Assembly: GCF_001428745.1 (NCBI RefSeq)
Contig: NZ_LMIO01000002.1
Span: forward strand, 829,533-893,532
Reading direction: 5' to 3'
Source of the DNA: Leifsonia sp. Root227
GTDB taxonomy: Bacteria; Actinomycetota; Actinomycetes; Actinomycetales; Microbacteriaceae
DNA length: 64,000 nucleotides
Within the stretch, counting starts at the first letter, position 1. Each line of letters begins with the position of its first letter. The notes under the pieces were generated by a model. It saw only the letters and a list, made by a program, of their open reading frames with translations, did not search any database and was not told the origin of the DNA. The position numbers and the translations under genes were made by a program. This document shows, piece after piece, positions 23,670 through 31,346 of the stretch.

Positions 23670-24389
23670 ATGACCGCCGCGAAGATCATCCTCGTCCGCC
23701 ACGGCGAGAGCATAGCCAACGTGGCCGCGACTGCTGCCGAGGCTGCCGGAGCGGAGGTGATCGACGTCACAGCGCGTGACGCCGACGTGCCGCTCTCCGC
23801 ACTCGGCGAGCAGCAGGCCGCGGCATTGCGACCACGCCTCGACGCCGAACTCGGCGTTGACGGGTATGGTGCGCGGGTGTGGAGCTCGCCGTATCTGCGT
23901 GCGGTGAGCACGGCCCACCTGGCGCTGGGTGACCGCCCGTTCCTCACCGACGAGCGCCTCCGGGACCGCGAACTGGGCATCCTGGATGCACTCACCGCTC
24001 GCGGTGTGGATGCTCGGCTGCCCGATGAGGCAGCCCGCCGAAGGTGGCTCGGCAAGTTCTACTACCGGCCACCGGGAGGGGAGGCATGGACGGACGTGGC
24101 GCTTCGCCTGCGATCCTTCGTGTCGGAGCTCGCTGCCTCCGATGGTCGCACCGTGCTGCTGTTCACCCACGATGCGGTGGTCAGCCTGTTCCTCTATATC
24201 CTCCTCGGCTGGACGGAGGCGCAGCTGAACGACTTCCTCATCGACAGAGTGGTCGGCAATGCCACGGTGACCACGCTCGTCGCGGATGGAGCTGGCTGGC
24301 AGGTTGAGTCATTCTCGGACGACGCCCATCTGGAGGCGGCTGGTCTCCCGACCACAGAGCATCCAGGAGCAGCCCGTGTCACCGAGTAA
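23670..24389 (+). CDS. Histidine phosphatase family protein (phosphoglycerate-mutase fold)
   Basis: A 239-residue protein with the phosphohistidine motif I-I-L-V-R-H-G-E-S at residues 5-13, the acid region further on and the second His in V-L-L-F-T-H-D-A-V. An insertion before residue 110 (AVSTAHLALGDRPFLTDERL) is usual in the family. It removes phosphate from a small phosphorylated substrate that cannot be identified. It overlaps the NAD(P)HX dehydratase gene by 14 bp. Confidence 0.85.
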   Translation: MTAAKIILVRHGESIANVAATAAEAAGAEVIDVTARDADVPLSALGEQQAAALRPRLDAELGVDGYGARVWSSPYLRAVSTAHLALGDRPFLTDERLRDRELGILDALTARGVDARLPDEAARRRWLGKFYYRPPGGEAWTDVALRLRSFVSELAASDGRTVLLFTHDAVVSLFLYILLGWTEAQLNDFLIDRVVGNATVTTLVADGAGWQVESFSDDAHLEAAGLPTTEHPGAARVTE

Positions 24390-25260
24390 CCCTGCGCCCG
24401 TCGAAGTCGATGCCAGCCTGCTGCGCGGCTGGCCTCTTCCTGAGCCCGGCGAGTCGAAACGGTCACGCGGTGAGCTCGTGGTGGTCGGGGGAGCGGCCAG
24501 GTCGCCCGGCGCTGCGCTGCTGGCAGGGACAGCGGCCCTCCGCGTCGGCGCCGGACGGCTCACGCTGGCGATCGGGGAGTTCTCTGCCACTGCAGCGGCC
24601 GTCGCCTTTCCGGAGTGCGGGGTCGTGCCGCTGCGGGAGCGCGGTGGGCGCGGCAGGGGCAGCGGTAGCGTCCTTGGCCGGTCGATCGACTCTGCCGCCT
24701 CAGATCTGGGCTCGGCGGACGCGGTGCTGCTCGGCCCCGGCCTGGACGACATCCGGGAGACGAAGATCATGCTGCGGCGCCTGGATGGTTCCGTCGGGCG
24801 GGACGCCACGATCGTGCTCGACGCGTACGCCCTCGGCGCCCTCGCCGGGACGCCGCGCCACGGCGGAGGACGGCGCATCCTCACCCCGAACAAGGAGGAG
24901 GCTGCGGTGCTGCTCGGTCGGCCGCTGCGCGACGATCGCGCAGACATCGCGGCGATCGCCCAACGCTACCGCGCTGTGGTGACCTGCCACGGCGTCGTCG
25001 CCGATCAGGACGGCGGCGTCTATCTCATCGCCGAGGGCGGGCCGGGTCTCGGCACGTCCGGGAGCGGGGATGCGCTGGCCGGCGCCATCGCGGGTCTCTC
25101 CGCGCGCGGCTCTACGCCGATCCAGGCGGCGGTGTGGGGGACCTTCCTGCACTCGGCGGCGGGGGAGTCGCTCGCTCGCACCATTGCGCCGCTGGGGTTC
25201 CTCGCGAGCGAGATCGTCGACCGGCTGCCGTACGAGCTGGATGCGGTGGCGGGCGCGTAG
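24376..25260 (+). CDS. ADP/ATP-dependent NAD(P)H-hydrate dehydratase
   Basis: A 294-residue ribokinase-fold enzyme. It repairs hydrated NADH and NADPH. Key features are R-G-E-L-V-V-V-G-G-A near residue 35, D-A-V-L-L-G-P-G-L, I-L-T-P-N-K-E-E-A in the middle and the C-terminal G-T-S-G-S-G-D-A-L-A-G-A-I-A anion hole with the catalytic Asp. The epimerase domain found in many bacterial fusions is absent. The GTG follows CAGGAG inside the end of the phosphatase gene. It converges with a small gene 3 nt away. Confidence 0.88.
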   Translation: MSPSNPAPVEVDASLLRGWPLPEPGESKRSRGELVVVGGAARSPGAALLAGTAALRVGAGRLTLAIGEFSATAAAVAFPECGVVPLRERGGRGRGSGSVLGRSIDSAASDLGSADAVLLGPGLDDIRETKIMLRRLDGSVGRDATIVLDAYALGALAGTPRHGGGRRILTPNKEEAAVLLGRPLRDDRADIAAIAQRYRAVVTCHGVVADQDGGVYLIAEGGPGLGTSGSGDALAGAIAGLSARGSTPIQAAVWGTFLHSAAGESLARTIAPLGFLASEIVDRLPYELDAVAGA

Positions 25261-25263
25261 CCT

Positions 25264-25497
25264 TCAGTCAGCCGTCCCACTCGAGAAGCGCGGGTTCCCT
25301 GGACCGTGGAGGCGGCGGGTCGCTGGGTCGACCCAGTTGCCGGAGCCGGTGGCCCGGTGCCAGCGCTTGTGGAACGCGAGATCGGTTCCCTCGGCTTCGA
25401 CGACGGCGGCACCGCACAGATCACAGATGCGCAGGATGACGATGTCACCGTTCGCGGTTGTAATCGAGACGGTGTCCGCCGGGAATGCGACGCCCAT
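25264..25497 (-). CDS. Small C2H2 zinc-finger-like protein
   Basis: A 77-residue protein whose only recognisable element is C-D-L-C followed 14 residues later by H-x3-H (residues 25-47), a C-x2-C-x14-H-x3-H pattern that should bind one zinc ion. The ATG follows GAGGAG. A good sigma-70-type promoter overlapped by a 20-bp quasi-palindrome lies about 150 nt upstream. Function unknown; a nucleic acid or protein contact role is possible. Confidence 0.65.
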   Translation of the reverse strand: MGVAFPADTVSITTANGDIVILRICDLCGAAVVEAEGTDLAFHKRWHRATGSGNWVDPATRRLHGPGNPRFSSGTAD

Positions 25498-25646
25498 CGT
25501 GTTTCTCCTCGCTCTGCAACCAATCGTCGCGGTCAGGTTCCGAGACTGCCATCAGACTAGGCGATGCGCACTGTTCAGGGGACCGGTGACGTGACGCTCG
25601 CTCCTGCGGCGGGGCGAATCGAGAGGACGCCACACAAAACGCGTTC

Positions 25647-25689
25647 TGACATAATGTGCATTATCAGCTGTAAGACGCGAGGCTTTCAA
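25647..25689 (-). promoter_or_regulatory. Promoter with overlapping Fur/Zur-like palindrome
   Basis: On the minus strand TTGAAA (25684-25689), an 18-bp spacer and GATAAT (25660-25665) form a near-consensus promoter reading toward the zinc-finger gene. TGACATAATG-TGCATTATCA (25647-25666) is an imperfect palindrome covering the -10 box; its TGATAATG half-site resembles Fur-family operators. The rest of the 241-nt gap shows no gene. Confidence 0.6.
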
Positions 25690-25738
25690 GCGCCGGTTCG
25701 GCCAGTCGACCGGAGTGCTTTCCGTCGACCTGGTCCGC

Positions 25739-26458
25739 CTAGCCTCGCTTCTCGGCCTCTCGATACGCCGTGACCAATGCCGGTGCGCCTTTCGTCCACG
25801 CTGGTCCGTGGCCGGGGATCACGAAGTCGACGTCGAGGGTGGCGAGCTTCTCGAGCGAGACGGACGATTCCGCCTGGTCGTCGGTGAACGGCGCAGGCTG
25901 CGGTCCCGCCTCGCCGGTCAGCACGCTCCGTGTCGTGAGCTCGTCACCCACGAACACCGCCCGCACCGCAGGAACGTGGATCGCGACGCTCCCGGGCGAA
26001 TGACCGGGCATCGCGATGATGACCGGCGCGCCCGGCAGCTCGAGAACCTCGCCGTCCGAGACCGGCACGACCTCCTTGACAGCGGGCATACGCACACCGC
26101 CCTTGCGAATCGCGTACGCGAAGAAGCCGAGCACCGGGCCGAGCCTGCGGCGATCCTTCGGCGGCGAAGGAGGCTTCTCCCCCATCGCCCGCGCCGCATC
26201 GCCCGCACCGACATAGACCGGGATGCCGAGCTCCTCACGCAGGCGCTCGGCGAAGCCGGTGTGGTCGCTGTCCCCGTGCGTCAGGACGATGCCCTTGATG
26301 TCGGACAGCGGACGCCCCAGGGCGGCGAGCTCCTTCTTCAGGTCGTTGTAGTGGCCGGGAAGCCCCGTGTCGACGAGGGTCATTCCCTCGTCAGTCACGA
26401 TGAGATGGACGGCGATGATGTCGTTGCCGATACGGCGAAGACCGGGTGCGAGTTCCAT
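25739..26458 (-). CDS. MBL-fold metallo-hydrolase
   Basis: A 239-residue cytoplasmic hydrolase. The metal motif V-L-T-H-G-D-S-D-H-T-G supplies two His and one Asp, A-M-P-G-H-S-P-G-S-V the next His, and V-I-P-G-H-G-P the last, so two metal ions should be bound. The group includes glyoxalase II-like and lactonase enzymes; the substrate is unknown. TAGCAT lies 7 nt before the ATG on the coding strand. It is divergent from a TetR regulator with 39 nt between the starts, so TetR probably controls it. Confidence 0.88.
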   Translation of the reverse strand: MELAPGLRRIGNDIIAVHLIVTDEGMTLVDTGLPGHYNDLKKELAALGRPLSDIKGIVLTHGDSDHTGFAERLREELGIPVYVGAGDAARAMGEKPPSPPKDRRRLGPVLGFFAYAIRKGGVRMPAVKEVVPVSDGEVLELPGAPVIIAMPGHSPGSVAIHVPAVRAVFVGDELTTRSVLTGEAGPQPAPFTDDQAESSVSLEKLATLDVDFVIPGHGPAWTKGAPALVTAYREAEKRG

Positions 26459-26465
26459 GATGGCT

Positions 26466-26471
26466 ATGCTA
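26466..26471 (-). promoter_or_regulatory. -10 box TAGCAT (minus strand) in the MBL/TetR divergent region
   Basis: TAGCAT on the minus strand ends 7 nt before the MBL gene ATG, giving a leaderless transcript. It is part of GCTA-GT-TAGC (26468-26477), a short inverted repeat in the 39-nt region shared with the TetR gene and a possible operator core. Confidence 0.5.
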
Positions 26472-26497
26472 GTTAGCTATGGAGAGGAGATGCAAGC

Positions 26498-27061
26498 ATG
26501 CCGACCCCCGAGAAGACCTCGCTCGCTGCGATCGTGGCCGCGGGGCGTGAACTCATCGAGCGCAGCGGTCTGGACGGTCTCACCATGCAGGCGGTCGCCC
26601 AGCGCGTCGGAGTGCGCGCCCCATCCCTGTACAAACGGGTTCGCGATCGGCGCGAGCTGCTGGCGCTCGTCGTCGCGGCCACCCTCGACGACCTGACCGA
26701 TCGCATCGCCGCGACGGGCGACGAGCCGCATCCCACCCGACGGCTCATGGCGCAGGCGGATGCTCTTCGCCTGTTCGCGCACGAGCATCCCGTGGGCTTC
26801 GGCCTCGTCTTCGCCGCCCACGGCACACCGCGGCCGGAGCCGACGGCCGTGGCGCGCAGCGCAGCCCCGCTGCTCGACGCCGTGGCTGGCCTCACCGGGC
26901 CGGAACACGCCCTGGAGGGTGCGCGTCTCGTCACGGCGTGGGCGAACGGGTTCATCACCATGGAGCTCGGCGGGATGTTCGGCCTCGGCGGCGACGTCGA
27001 GCGCGCCTGGCGATGGGGGCTCGCCCGGATCGTCGCGTCGCTCACCGCAGTCGACCCGTGA
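26498..27061 (+). CDS. TetR/AcrR family transcriptional regulator
   Basis: A 187-residue regulator with an N-terminal TetR helix-turn-helix (L-E-R-S-G-L-D-G-L-T-M-Q-A-V-A-Q-R-V-G-V, A-P-S-L-Y-K-R-V-R-D-R-R-E-L) and a WHG-type C-terminal ligand domain. The ATG follows GGAGAGGA. It is divergent from the MBL hydrolase gene and probably represses it and itself. Confidence 0.9.
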   Translation: MPTPEKTSLAAIVAAGRELIERSGLDGLTMQAVAQRVGVRAPSLYKRVRDRRELLALVVAATLDDLTDRIAATGDEPHPTRRLMAQADALRLFAHEHPVGFGLVFAAHGTPRPEPTAVARSAAPLLDAVAGLTGPEHALEGARLVTAWANGFITMELGGMFGLGGDVERAWRWGLARIVASLTAVDP

Positions 27062-27186
27062 TCGGCGCCGGAACGTCGATCGTTCGGGCTGGCCGCACCG
27101 CCCGCGTTCCGTCGATCCCCCGTTCGCCGCGGCGGCTGCGGCACAGAAACGCCGTCATACGCCCCTGGGCGCCGCCGCCGGAGCGA

Positions 27187-27192
27187 TAGGGT
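27187..27192 (+). promoter_or_regulatory. Possible -10 box TAGGGT for the DUF308 gene
   Basis: TAGGGT fits TANNNT, about 50 nt before the ATG. Upstream in the same gap GAACG-TCGAT-CGTTC (27071-27085) is a short inverted repeat of unknown use. Confidence 0.3.
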
Positions 27193-27243
27193 CAGCAGCA
27201 GAGCCGCAGCATGACGCGGCACCGAAGGATCAAGGGGATCATC

Positions 27244-27873
27244 ATGTCGACACCAGGCTCCACCTCAGCTCCGTTCCAGGAGTTCGCCCTCAACGCTGCG
27301 GACCTCACCCGCGGCGCCATCAACGGCGTGCGCGCCGCCCTCGGCATCAGCGGCGCTGTAGCGGTCATCCTCGGCGTTGTTCTGCTGTTCTGGCCGGTGA
27401 AGACGCTCGCGGTGGTCGCGTTCTTCCTCGGGATCTACTTCATCGTCGCCGGCGTCATGCGGCTGGCCATCGGCATCTTCAGCAAGGGGATCACCGGCGG
27501 CATCCGTGCGATGCACATCGTGTTCGGCGCACTGCTCGTCTTCGCCGGCATCATCGCCCTCAAGAACGTGACCGTCGCCGCCGCGACGCTCGTGATCCTC
27601 GCCATCGCGTTCGTCGGCGTCGCGTGGATCATCGAGGGCATCATGTCCATCGCGGAGGCAGGCCGGGCCGCGTCGTCCGGCTGGGCGATCACCTTCGGCG
27701 TCATCAGCATCCTGGCCGGCATCGTTGTGCTGTTCCTCCCGGCGTCGTCAGCTCTGTTCCTGTTGATCTTCGCCGCGATCGCGCTGATCGTGCTCGGCAT
27801 AATCGGCATCGTCCGCGCCTTCACGTTCGGCAAGGACGTGCTCGCGGCCACGTCGGCGCCCGCCGCCGCCTGA
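27244..27873 (+). CDS. HdeD/DUF308 family membrane protein
   Basis: A 209-residue protein with six membrane segments arranged as three repeated helix pairs, the layout of HdeD and other DUF308 proteins (V-I-L-G-V-V-L-L-F-W-P-V-K-T-L and S-I-L-A-G-I-V-V-L-F-L-P-A-S-S are the repeated strands). In enterobacteria HdeD is linked with acid resistance; the role here is unknown. The ATG at the end of AAGGGGATCATC is preferred over an upstream one without a ribosome site. It ends before a strong shared terminator. Confidence 0.85.
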   Translation: MSTPGSTSAPFQEFALNAADLTRGAINGVRAALGISGAVAVILGVVLLFWPVKTLAVVAFFLGIYFIVAGVMRLAIGIFSKGITGGIRAMHIVFGALLVFAGIIALKNVTVAAATLVILAIAFVGVAWIIEGIMSIAEAGRAASSGWAITFGVISILAGIVVLFLPASSALFLLIFAAIALIVLGIIGIVRAFTFGKDVLAATSAPAAA

Positions 27874-27888
27874 TCGGTTCACCCACAG

Positions 27889-27918
27889 CGAAGGGCCCCG
27901 CGCGAGCGGGGCCCTTCG
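27889..27918. terminator. Bidirectional intrinsic-type terminator
   Basis: A perfect 13-bp stem (CGAAGGGCCCCGC and its complement) with a 4-nt loop lies between two converging genes. It can serve both strands. Confidence 0.85.
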
Positions 27919-27957
27919 TCGTTCCGTTCCGTAACGGACGGCTCCGTACCGGTCGGC

Positions 27958-29967
27958 TCAGCCGCGATTCTGCGCGCTCGGCAGGTGCCGCGCCCACCAG
28001 TCGAGGATCGCGTCGAAGCGCTGGGCGCGGTGGCGAGGACGCCCTCCGCGGCTCAGCTCGTGGTCCTCTCCTGGGAAGATGAGCAGCTCCGCATCCACCC
28101 CGTTGCGCTTGAGCGCAGCGTAGTAGCGCTCCGCCTGGCCGAGCGGGCAGCGCAGGTCGTTGGCCGAGTGCAGCACCAGCGTCGGGGTGCGGACGTCGCC
28201 GACCACCGCCTGCGGGCTCTGCGACCGCATCAGCTCCGGATCGGTGCCGACGTACTCGTCGCCGAAGAAGCTGCCGATGTCGCTCGTGCCGACGAACCCC
28301 TCCGGATCGAGGAAACCGCGCTCCACGATGGCTGCCGCGAAACGGTGCTCGTGCGCAATGGTCCACGCCGTGAGGTAGCCGCCGTACGACCCGCCCATGA
28401 TGCCGACCCTGGAGGCGTCGAAGCTCGCGTTCTCCGCGAGCGCCCCGTCGAGGAAGTCGAGCACATCGGTCAGGTCCACGGTGCCCATCGCCTGGCGGAT
28501 CACGCGCCCGTGCTCCTGGCCGTACCCGGCCGAGCCGCGCGGGTTGCACATCACGACCGCGTAGCCGGCGGCCGCGTACACCTGAGCCTCGTCGAACAGG
28601 CTGCCGGTGTACGCCGCGAACGGCCCTCCGTGGATGTTCAGCAGCACGGGATGCGGTCCATCCCCCTCCGGCGCGACCACCCAGCCGTGCACGGGATAGC
28701 CGTCCCGCGCCGTCACGGTCAGCTCCCGGATCGGGAGCACGCCTGCCGAACGCAGCTCAGCCGAGAAGTCGGTGAGCTTACGCAGTGCTCCGTCCCCGCC
28801 TGCGTCCCCGACGATGGCGACCTCGCCAGCCGTCTCCGCGTCCGCCACCGACGCCACGACCACGTCTCCGGCCACGGCGACTCCCCCGACCACGGTCGCC
28901 GGATCGGTCAGGCGGCGCAGCTCACCGCTCGACGTCACGGCCGTGAGCACGAGCGCTCCCCTGCTGCGGTCGGTCACCAGTACGGAGTCGTCCTGGTATG
29001 CCACGATGGCACTCTCGGTGAGGTCGACCGTCTCCGGGTCGGTGAGGCGCCTCGGCGCATCGCCCTGCTGGTCGATGGCGTAGAGCGCGGTGTTGCGGCC
29101 GACGAAGTCCCTGCCGCTCTCCCCCACGTCCTGCGCAGAGAAGTAGAGCACGCCGTTCAGGCCGTACGCCAGGTCGACGATGGAGAAGCTGCCGTGCTCC
29201 GACGTGACGTCGCGCGGGTCGCCCGATCCGTCAGCAGCGAGCAGGAACACGCTGGAGCGCAGGTCGTCGTCGCGGCTCTCGTGGCGGGCGGAGACGAACG
29301 CGATCGTCGCGCCGTCCGGCGAGAACGCGATGGAGCCGTCGTCCCAGTCCCCCGTCGTCACCTGCCGGGGCTCCTCGATTAGCGGGGTGGATGCGGTGGT
29401 CCCGTCGGTTTCCGGCGCCGCCTTCGGCACCGGCTCGCCCCACACGTCCGGCACAGGGACGCTGAACACGTGTGCGCGACGGTCGTTCGTGTACCCGAGG
29501 CCGTTTGCCTGATATTTCAGAGTGTGGATGTGGCGAGGCGGCTCGGCGTTCGCCTCCAGCCCGTCCACGGTGCCGTAGCGACCCTGCTCCGGCTCGCGGC
29601 TGACGAACGCCAGCGAGCGCGCATCCGGAGCCCAGGCGAACTCGGACACGCCGAGCTTCCTGTCCGTGACCTGCACTGGCTCTCCTCCCGCCGCATCCAC
29701 CACGTAGAGCTGCGGGGCGGCCTTCGGAGCGGAACGCAGGAACGCGATCAGCCGTCCGTCCGGCGAGAACCGCGGAGCGGTGTCGCGGAAGCCGCGGGTG
29801 AACCGCTTGGGAGCTGCGTGCCCGGTGAGCGGCACGGTCCAGAGCTGACCGACCGTCGCGTCGGCCTCCAGCGACGGATGCGTGACCGACACAACGGCGC
29901 GCGTTCCGCCCGGATGCACGGTGGGCGTCGAGACGCCCGTCAGCAGCCCGAGGTCGGCGGCCTTCAT
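27958..29967 (-). CDS. S9 family peptidase (acylaminoacyl-peptidase/DPP-like)
   Basis: A 669-residue prolyl-oligopeptidase-family enzyme. The N-terminal 400 residues form WD40-like propeller repeats (R-F-S-P-D-G-R-L-I-A-F-L, F-A-W-A-P-D-A-R-S-L-A-F-V, F-S-P-D-G-A-T-I-A-F-V). The C-terminal alpha/beta-hydrolase domain has the nucleophile in I-M-G-G-S-Y-G-G-Y, an Asp after N-D-L-R and the His in F-P-G-E-D-H-E-L. No signal peptide, so it is cytoplasmic and degrades peptides. It overlaps the SDR gene (ATGA) and is cotranscribed with it. Confidence 0.9.
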   Translation of the reverse strand: MKAADLGLLTGVSTPTVHPGGTRAVVSVTHPSLEADATVGQLWTVPLTGHAAPKRFTRGFRDTAPRFSPDGRLIAFLRSAPKAAPQLYVVDAAGGEPVQVTDRKLGVSEFAWAPDARSLAFVSREPEQGRYGTVDGLEANAEPPRHIHTLKYQANGLGYTNDRRAHVFSVPVPDVWGEPVPKAAPETDGTTASTPLIEEPRQVTTGDWDDGSIAFSPDGATIAFVSARHESRDDDLRSSVFLLAADGSGDPRDVTSEHGSFSIVDLAYGLNGVLYFSAQDVGESGRDFVGRNTALYAIDQQGDAPRRLTDPETVDLTESAIVAYQDDSVLVTDRSRGALVLTAVTSSGELRRLTDPATVVGGVAVAGDVVVASVADAETAGEVAIVGDAGGDGALRKLTDFSAELRSAGVLPIRELTVTARDGYPVHGWVVAPEGDGPHPVLLNIHGGPFAAYTGSLFDEAQVYAAAGYAVVMCNPRGSAGYGQEHGRVIRQAMGTVDLTDVLDFLDGALAENASFDASRVGIMGGSYGGYLTAWTIAHEHRFAAAIVERGFLDPEGFVGTSDIGSFFGDEYVGTDPELMRSQSPQAVVGDVRTPTLVLHSANDLRCPLGQAERYYAALKRNGVDAELLIFPGEDHELSRGGRPRHRAQRFDAILDWWARHLPSAQNRG

Positions 29968-30734
29968 TCGGCGACCGGCACGAAGTCGGAGACGTCGCCG
30001 ACCAGGCGCGTGTGATCGGCCGGGATGGGGTCGACCACCGCCTGCGCGATCTCGGCAGCGAACTCGCTCACGTTGTAGAGCTTGCCTGCCGCCTCCTTGC
30101 GCGCGTCGATCGCGCCGGGGTTCAGCCGGTTGAGCAGGGTCGCCGTGATGGTGCCCTCGATCATGTCGCCGGAAACGACGACGAACTCGACGCCCTTCTC
30201 GGTCAGCGCCGGGATGAGCGCGCGCAGGGCGTCCTCTCCGGCGCGCTTGCTGATGGCGACGGCCTCGTACTCCGGCATCGTAGGCGTGGTGTTGATGAAG
30301 TGTGCCTGGTGGCTCGTCACGAACACGACGCGCGACCCGGCGTCGAGCAGCGGAAGCGCGGCGGTCAGCGTGTTGACCTGCGCGTCGCGGTTCAGCTGCA
30401 TCGCGTAGTCCTCCGCCATGCCGGACTCCATGCCGCCTGAGGCGTTCAGCACCAGGATGTCGAGGCCGCCCCACTCGGAGCGGACGGTGTCGAACATCCC
30501 GGCGACGGACGCGGGATCGGTGAGGTCGGCGCCGACCGTGATCGCCGTGCCTCCCGCCTCCCTGATGCTGTCCGCGAGCTTGACGGCGCGGGCCTCCTTG
30601 TTGCGGAAGTTGATGACGACACTGGCACCGGCGGCGGCGAGGTACTGGGCAGTGTCTGCACCGATTCCGCGAGACGAACCGGTGATGAGCGCGCGCTTCC
30701 CTGCGAGGGAACCAGCTGCGAGAGGGTTGGACAC
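29964..30734 (-). CDS. SDR family oxidoreductase with displaced catalytic Tyr/Lys spacing
   Basis: A 256-residue short-chain dehydrogenase. The cofactor motif is A-L-I-T-G-S-S-R-G-I-G, followed by N-F-R-N-K (NADPH preference), L-V-L-N-A-S-G-G and V-V-F-V-T-S-H-Q-A. Where the family has Y-x3-K the sequence reads P-E-Y-E-A-V-A-I-S-K-R-A-G, so Tyr and Lys are seven residues apart. The GTG follows AGGAG by 5 nt. It precedes and overlaps the S9 peptidase gene. Confidence 0.88.
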   Translation of the reverse strand: MSNPLAAGSLAGKRALITGSSRGIGADTAQYLAAAGASVVINFRNKEARAVKLADSIREAGGTAITVGADLTDPASVAGMFDTVRSEWGGLDILVLNASGGMESGMAEDYAMQLNRDAQVNTLTAALPLLDAGSRVVFVTSHQAHFINTTPTMPEYEAVAISKRAGEDALRALIPALTEKGVEFVVVSGDMIEGTITATLLNRLNPGAIDARKEAAGKLYNVSEFAAEIAQAVVDPIPADHTRLVGDVSDFVPVAE

Positions 30735-30768
30735 GAAGACTCCTAGAAAGATGGGTTTCTCGTCCCTG

Positions 30769-30774
30769 AGACTA
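30769..30774 (-). promoter_or_regulatory. -10 box TAGTCT (minus strand) of the SDR/S9 operon
   Basis: TAGTCT on the minus strand lies about 35 nt upstream of the SDR GTG, which has an AGGAG ribosome site, giving a short leader. Confidence 0.45.
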
Positions 30775-30809
30775 CCAAGTGGGTTCCGCGCCGCCGGTTC
30801 GCCACCTGC

Positions 30810-30815
30810 TACGGT
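30810..30815 (+). promoter_or_regulatory. -10 box TACGGT of the NfeD/SPFH/GdpD operon
   Basis: TACGGT fits TANNNT; a start at about 30822 leaves a short leader with GAAGGGAG before the NfeD GTG. Confidence 0.4.
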
Positions 30816-30842
30816 CGGAGTACGACAGTGAAGGGAGTCGCC

Positions 30843-31346
30843 GTGGACATCGCATCCTTCGCCTGGATCGTCTGGCTCGTCCTCATCCTCGTGTTCATCA
30901 TCATCGAGATGCTGACGCTCGACTTCGTCTTCCTGATGATCGCCGTCGGAAGCGTCGGCGGTCTCGTCTCCGGCCTGGTCGGCGCGCCGTGGTGGCTGCA
31001 GCTCCTCATCGCCGCCGCGCTCTCCGTCATCCTCATCTTCTTCATCCGGCCTCCTCTCCTGCACGCGCTCAAACGCGGCGGCGATCCGGCGAAGAGCAAT
31101 GTGGATGCGCTGATCGGCATGTCCGGCACCGTCGTCGACACCGTCTCGCGCACGACCGGTCAGGTCAAGCTGGCGGTCGGGGAGACCTGGACGGCGCGCC
31201 TCGCGACCGGCCTCACGTCAGGACCGCCGCAGCTGGTCCCCGGCGAGCACGTCGTCGTCGTCTCGATCGAGGGGGCGACCGCCGTCGTGGCGCCCGCCCC
31301 TGTCTCGGCGGGCGCTGACGACTTCACAGAAAGGAGCGCGTCGTGA
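30843..31346 (+). CDS. NfeD family membrane protein
   Basis: A 167-residue protein with three membrane segments in the first 75 residues and a C-terminal OB-fold (G-M-S-G-T-V-V-D-T-V, G-Q-V-K-L-A-V-G-E-T-W-T-A-R, L-V-P-G-E-H-V-V-V-V-S-I-E-G-A-T-A-V-V) as in short NfeD proteins. NfeD proteins pair with SPFH/stomatin proteins, and here the SPFH gene overlaps its stop (GTGA). I prefer the GTG after AAGGGAG; another GTG five codons upstream is possible. Likely role: membrane microdomain organisation. Confidence 0.88.
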   Translation: MDIASFAWIVWLVLILVFIIIEMLTLDFVFLMIAVGSVGGLVSGLVGAPWWLQLLIAAALSVILIFFIRPPLLHALKRGGDPAKSNVDALIGMSGTVVDTVSRTTGQVKLAVGETWTARLATGLTSGPPQLVPGEHVVVVSIEGATAVVAPAPVSAGADDFTERSAS

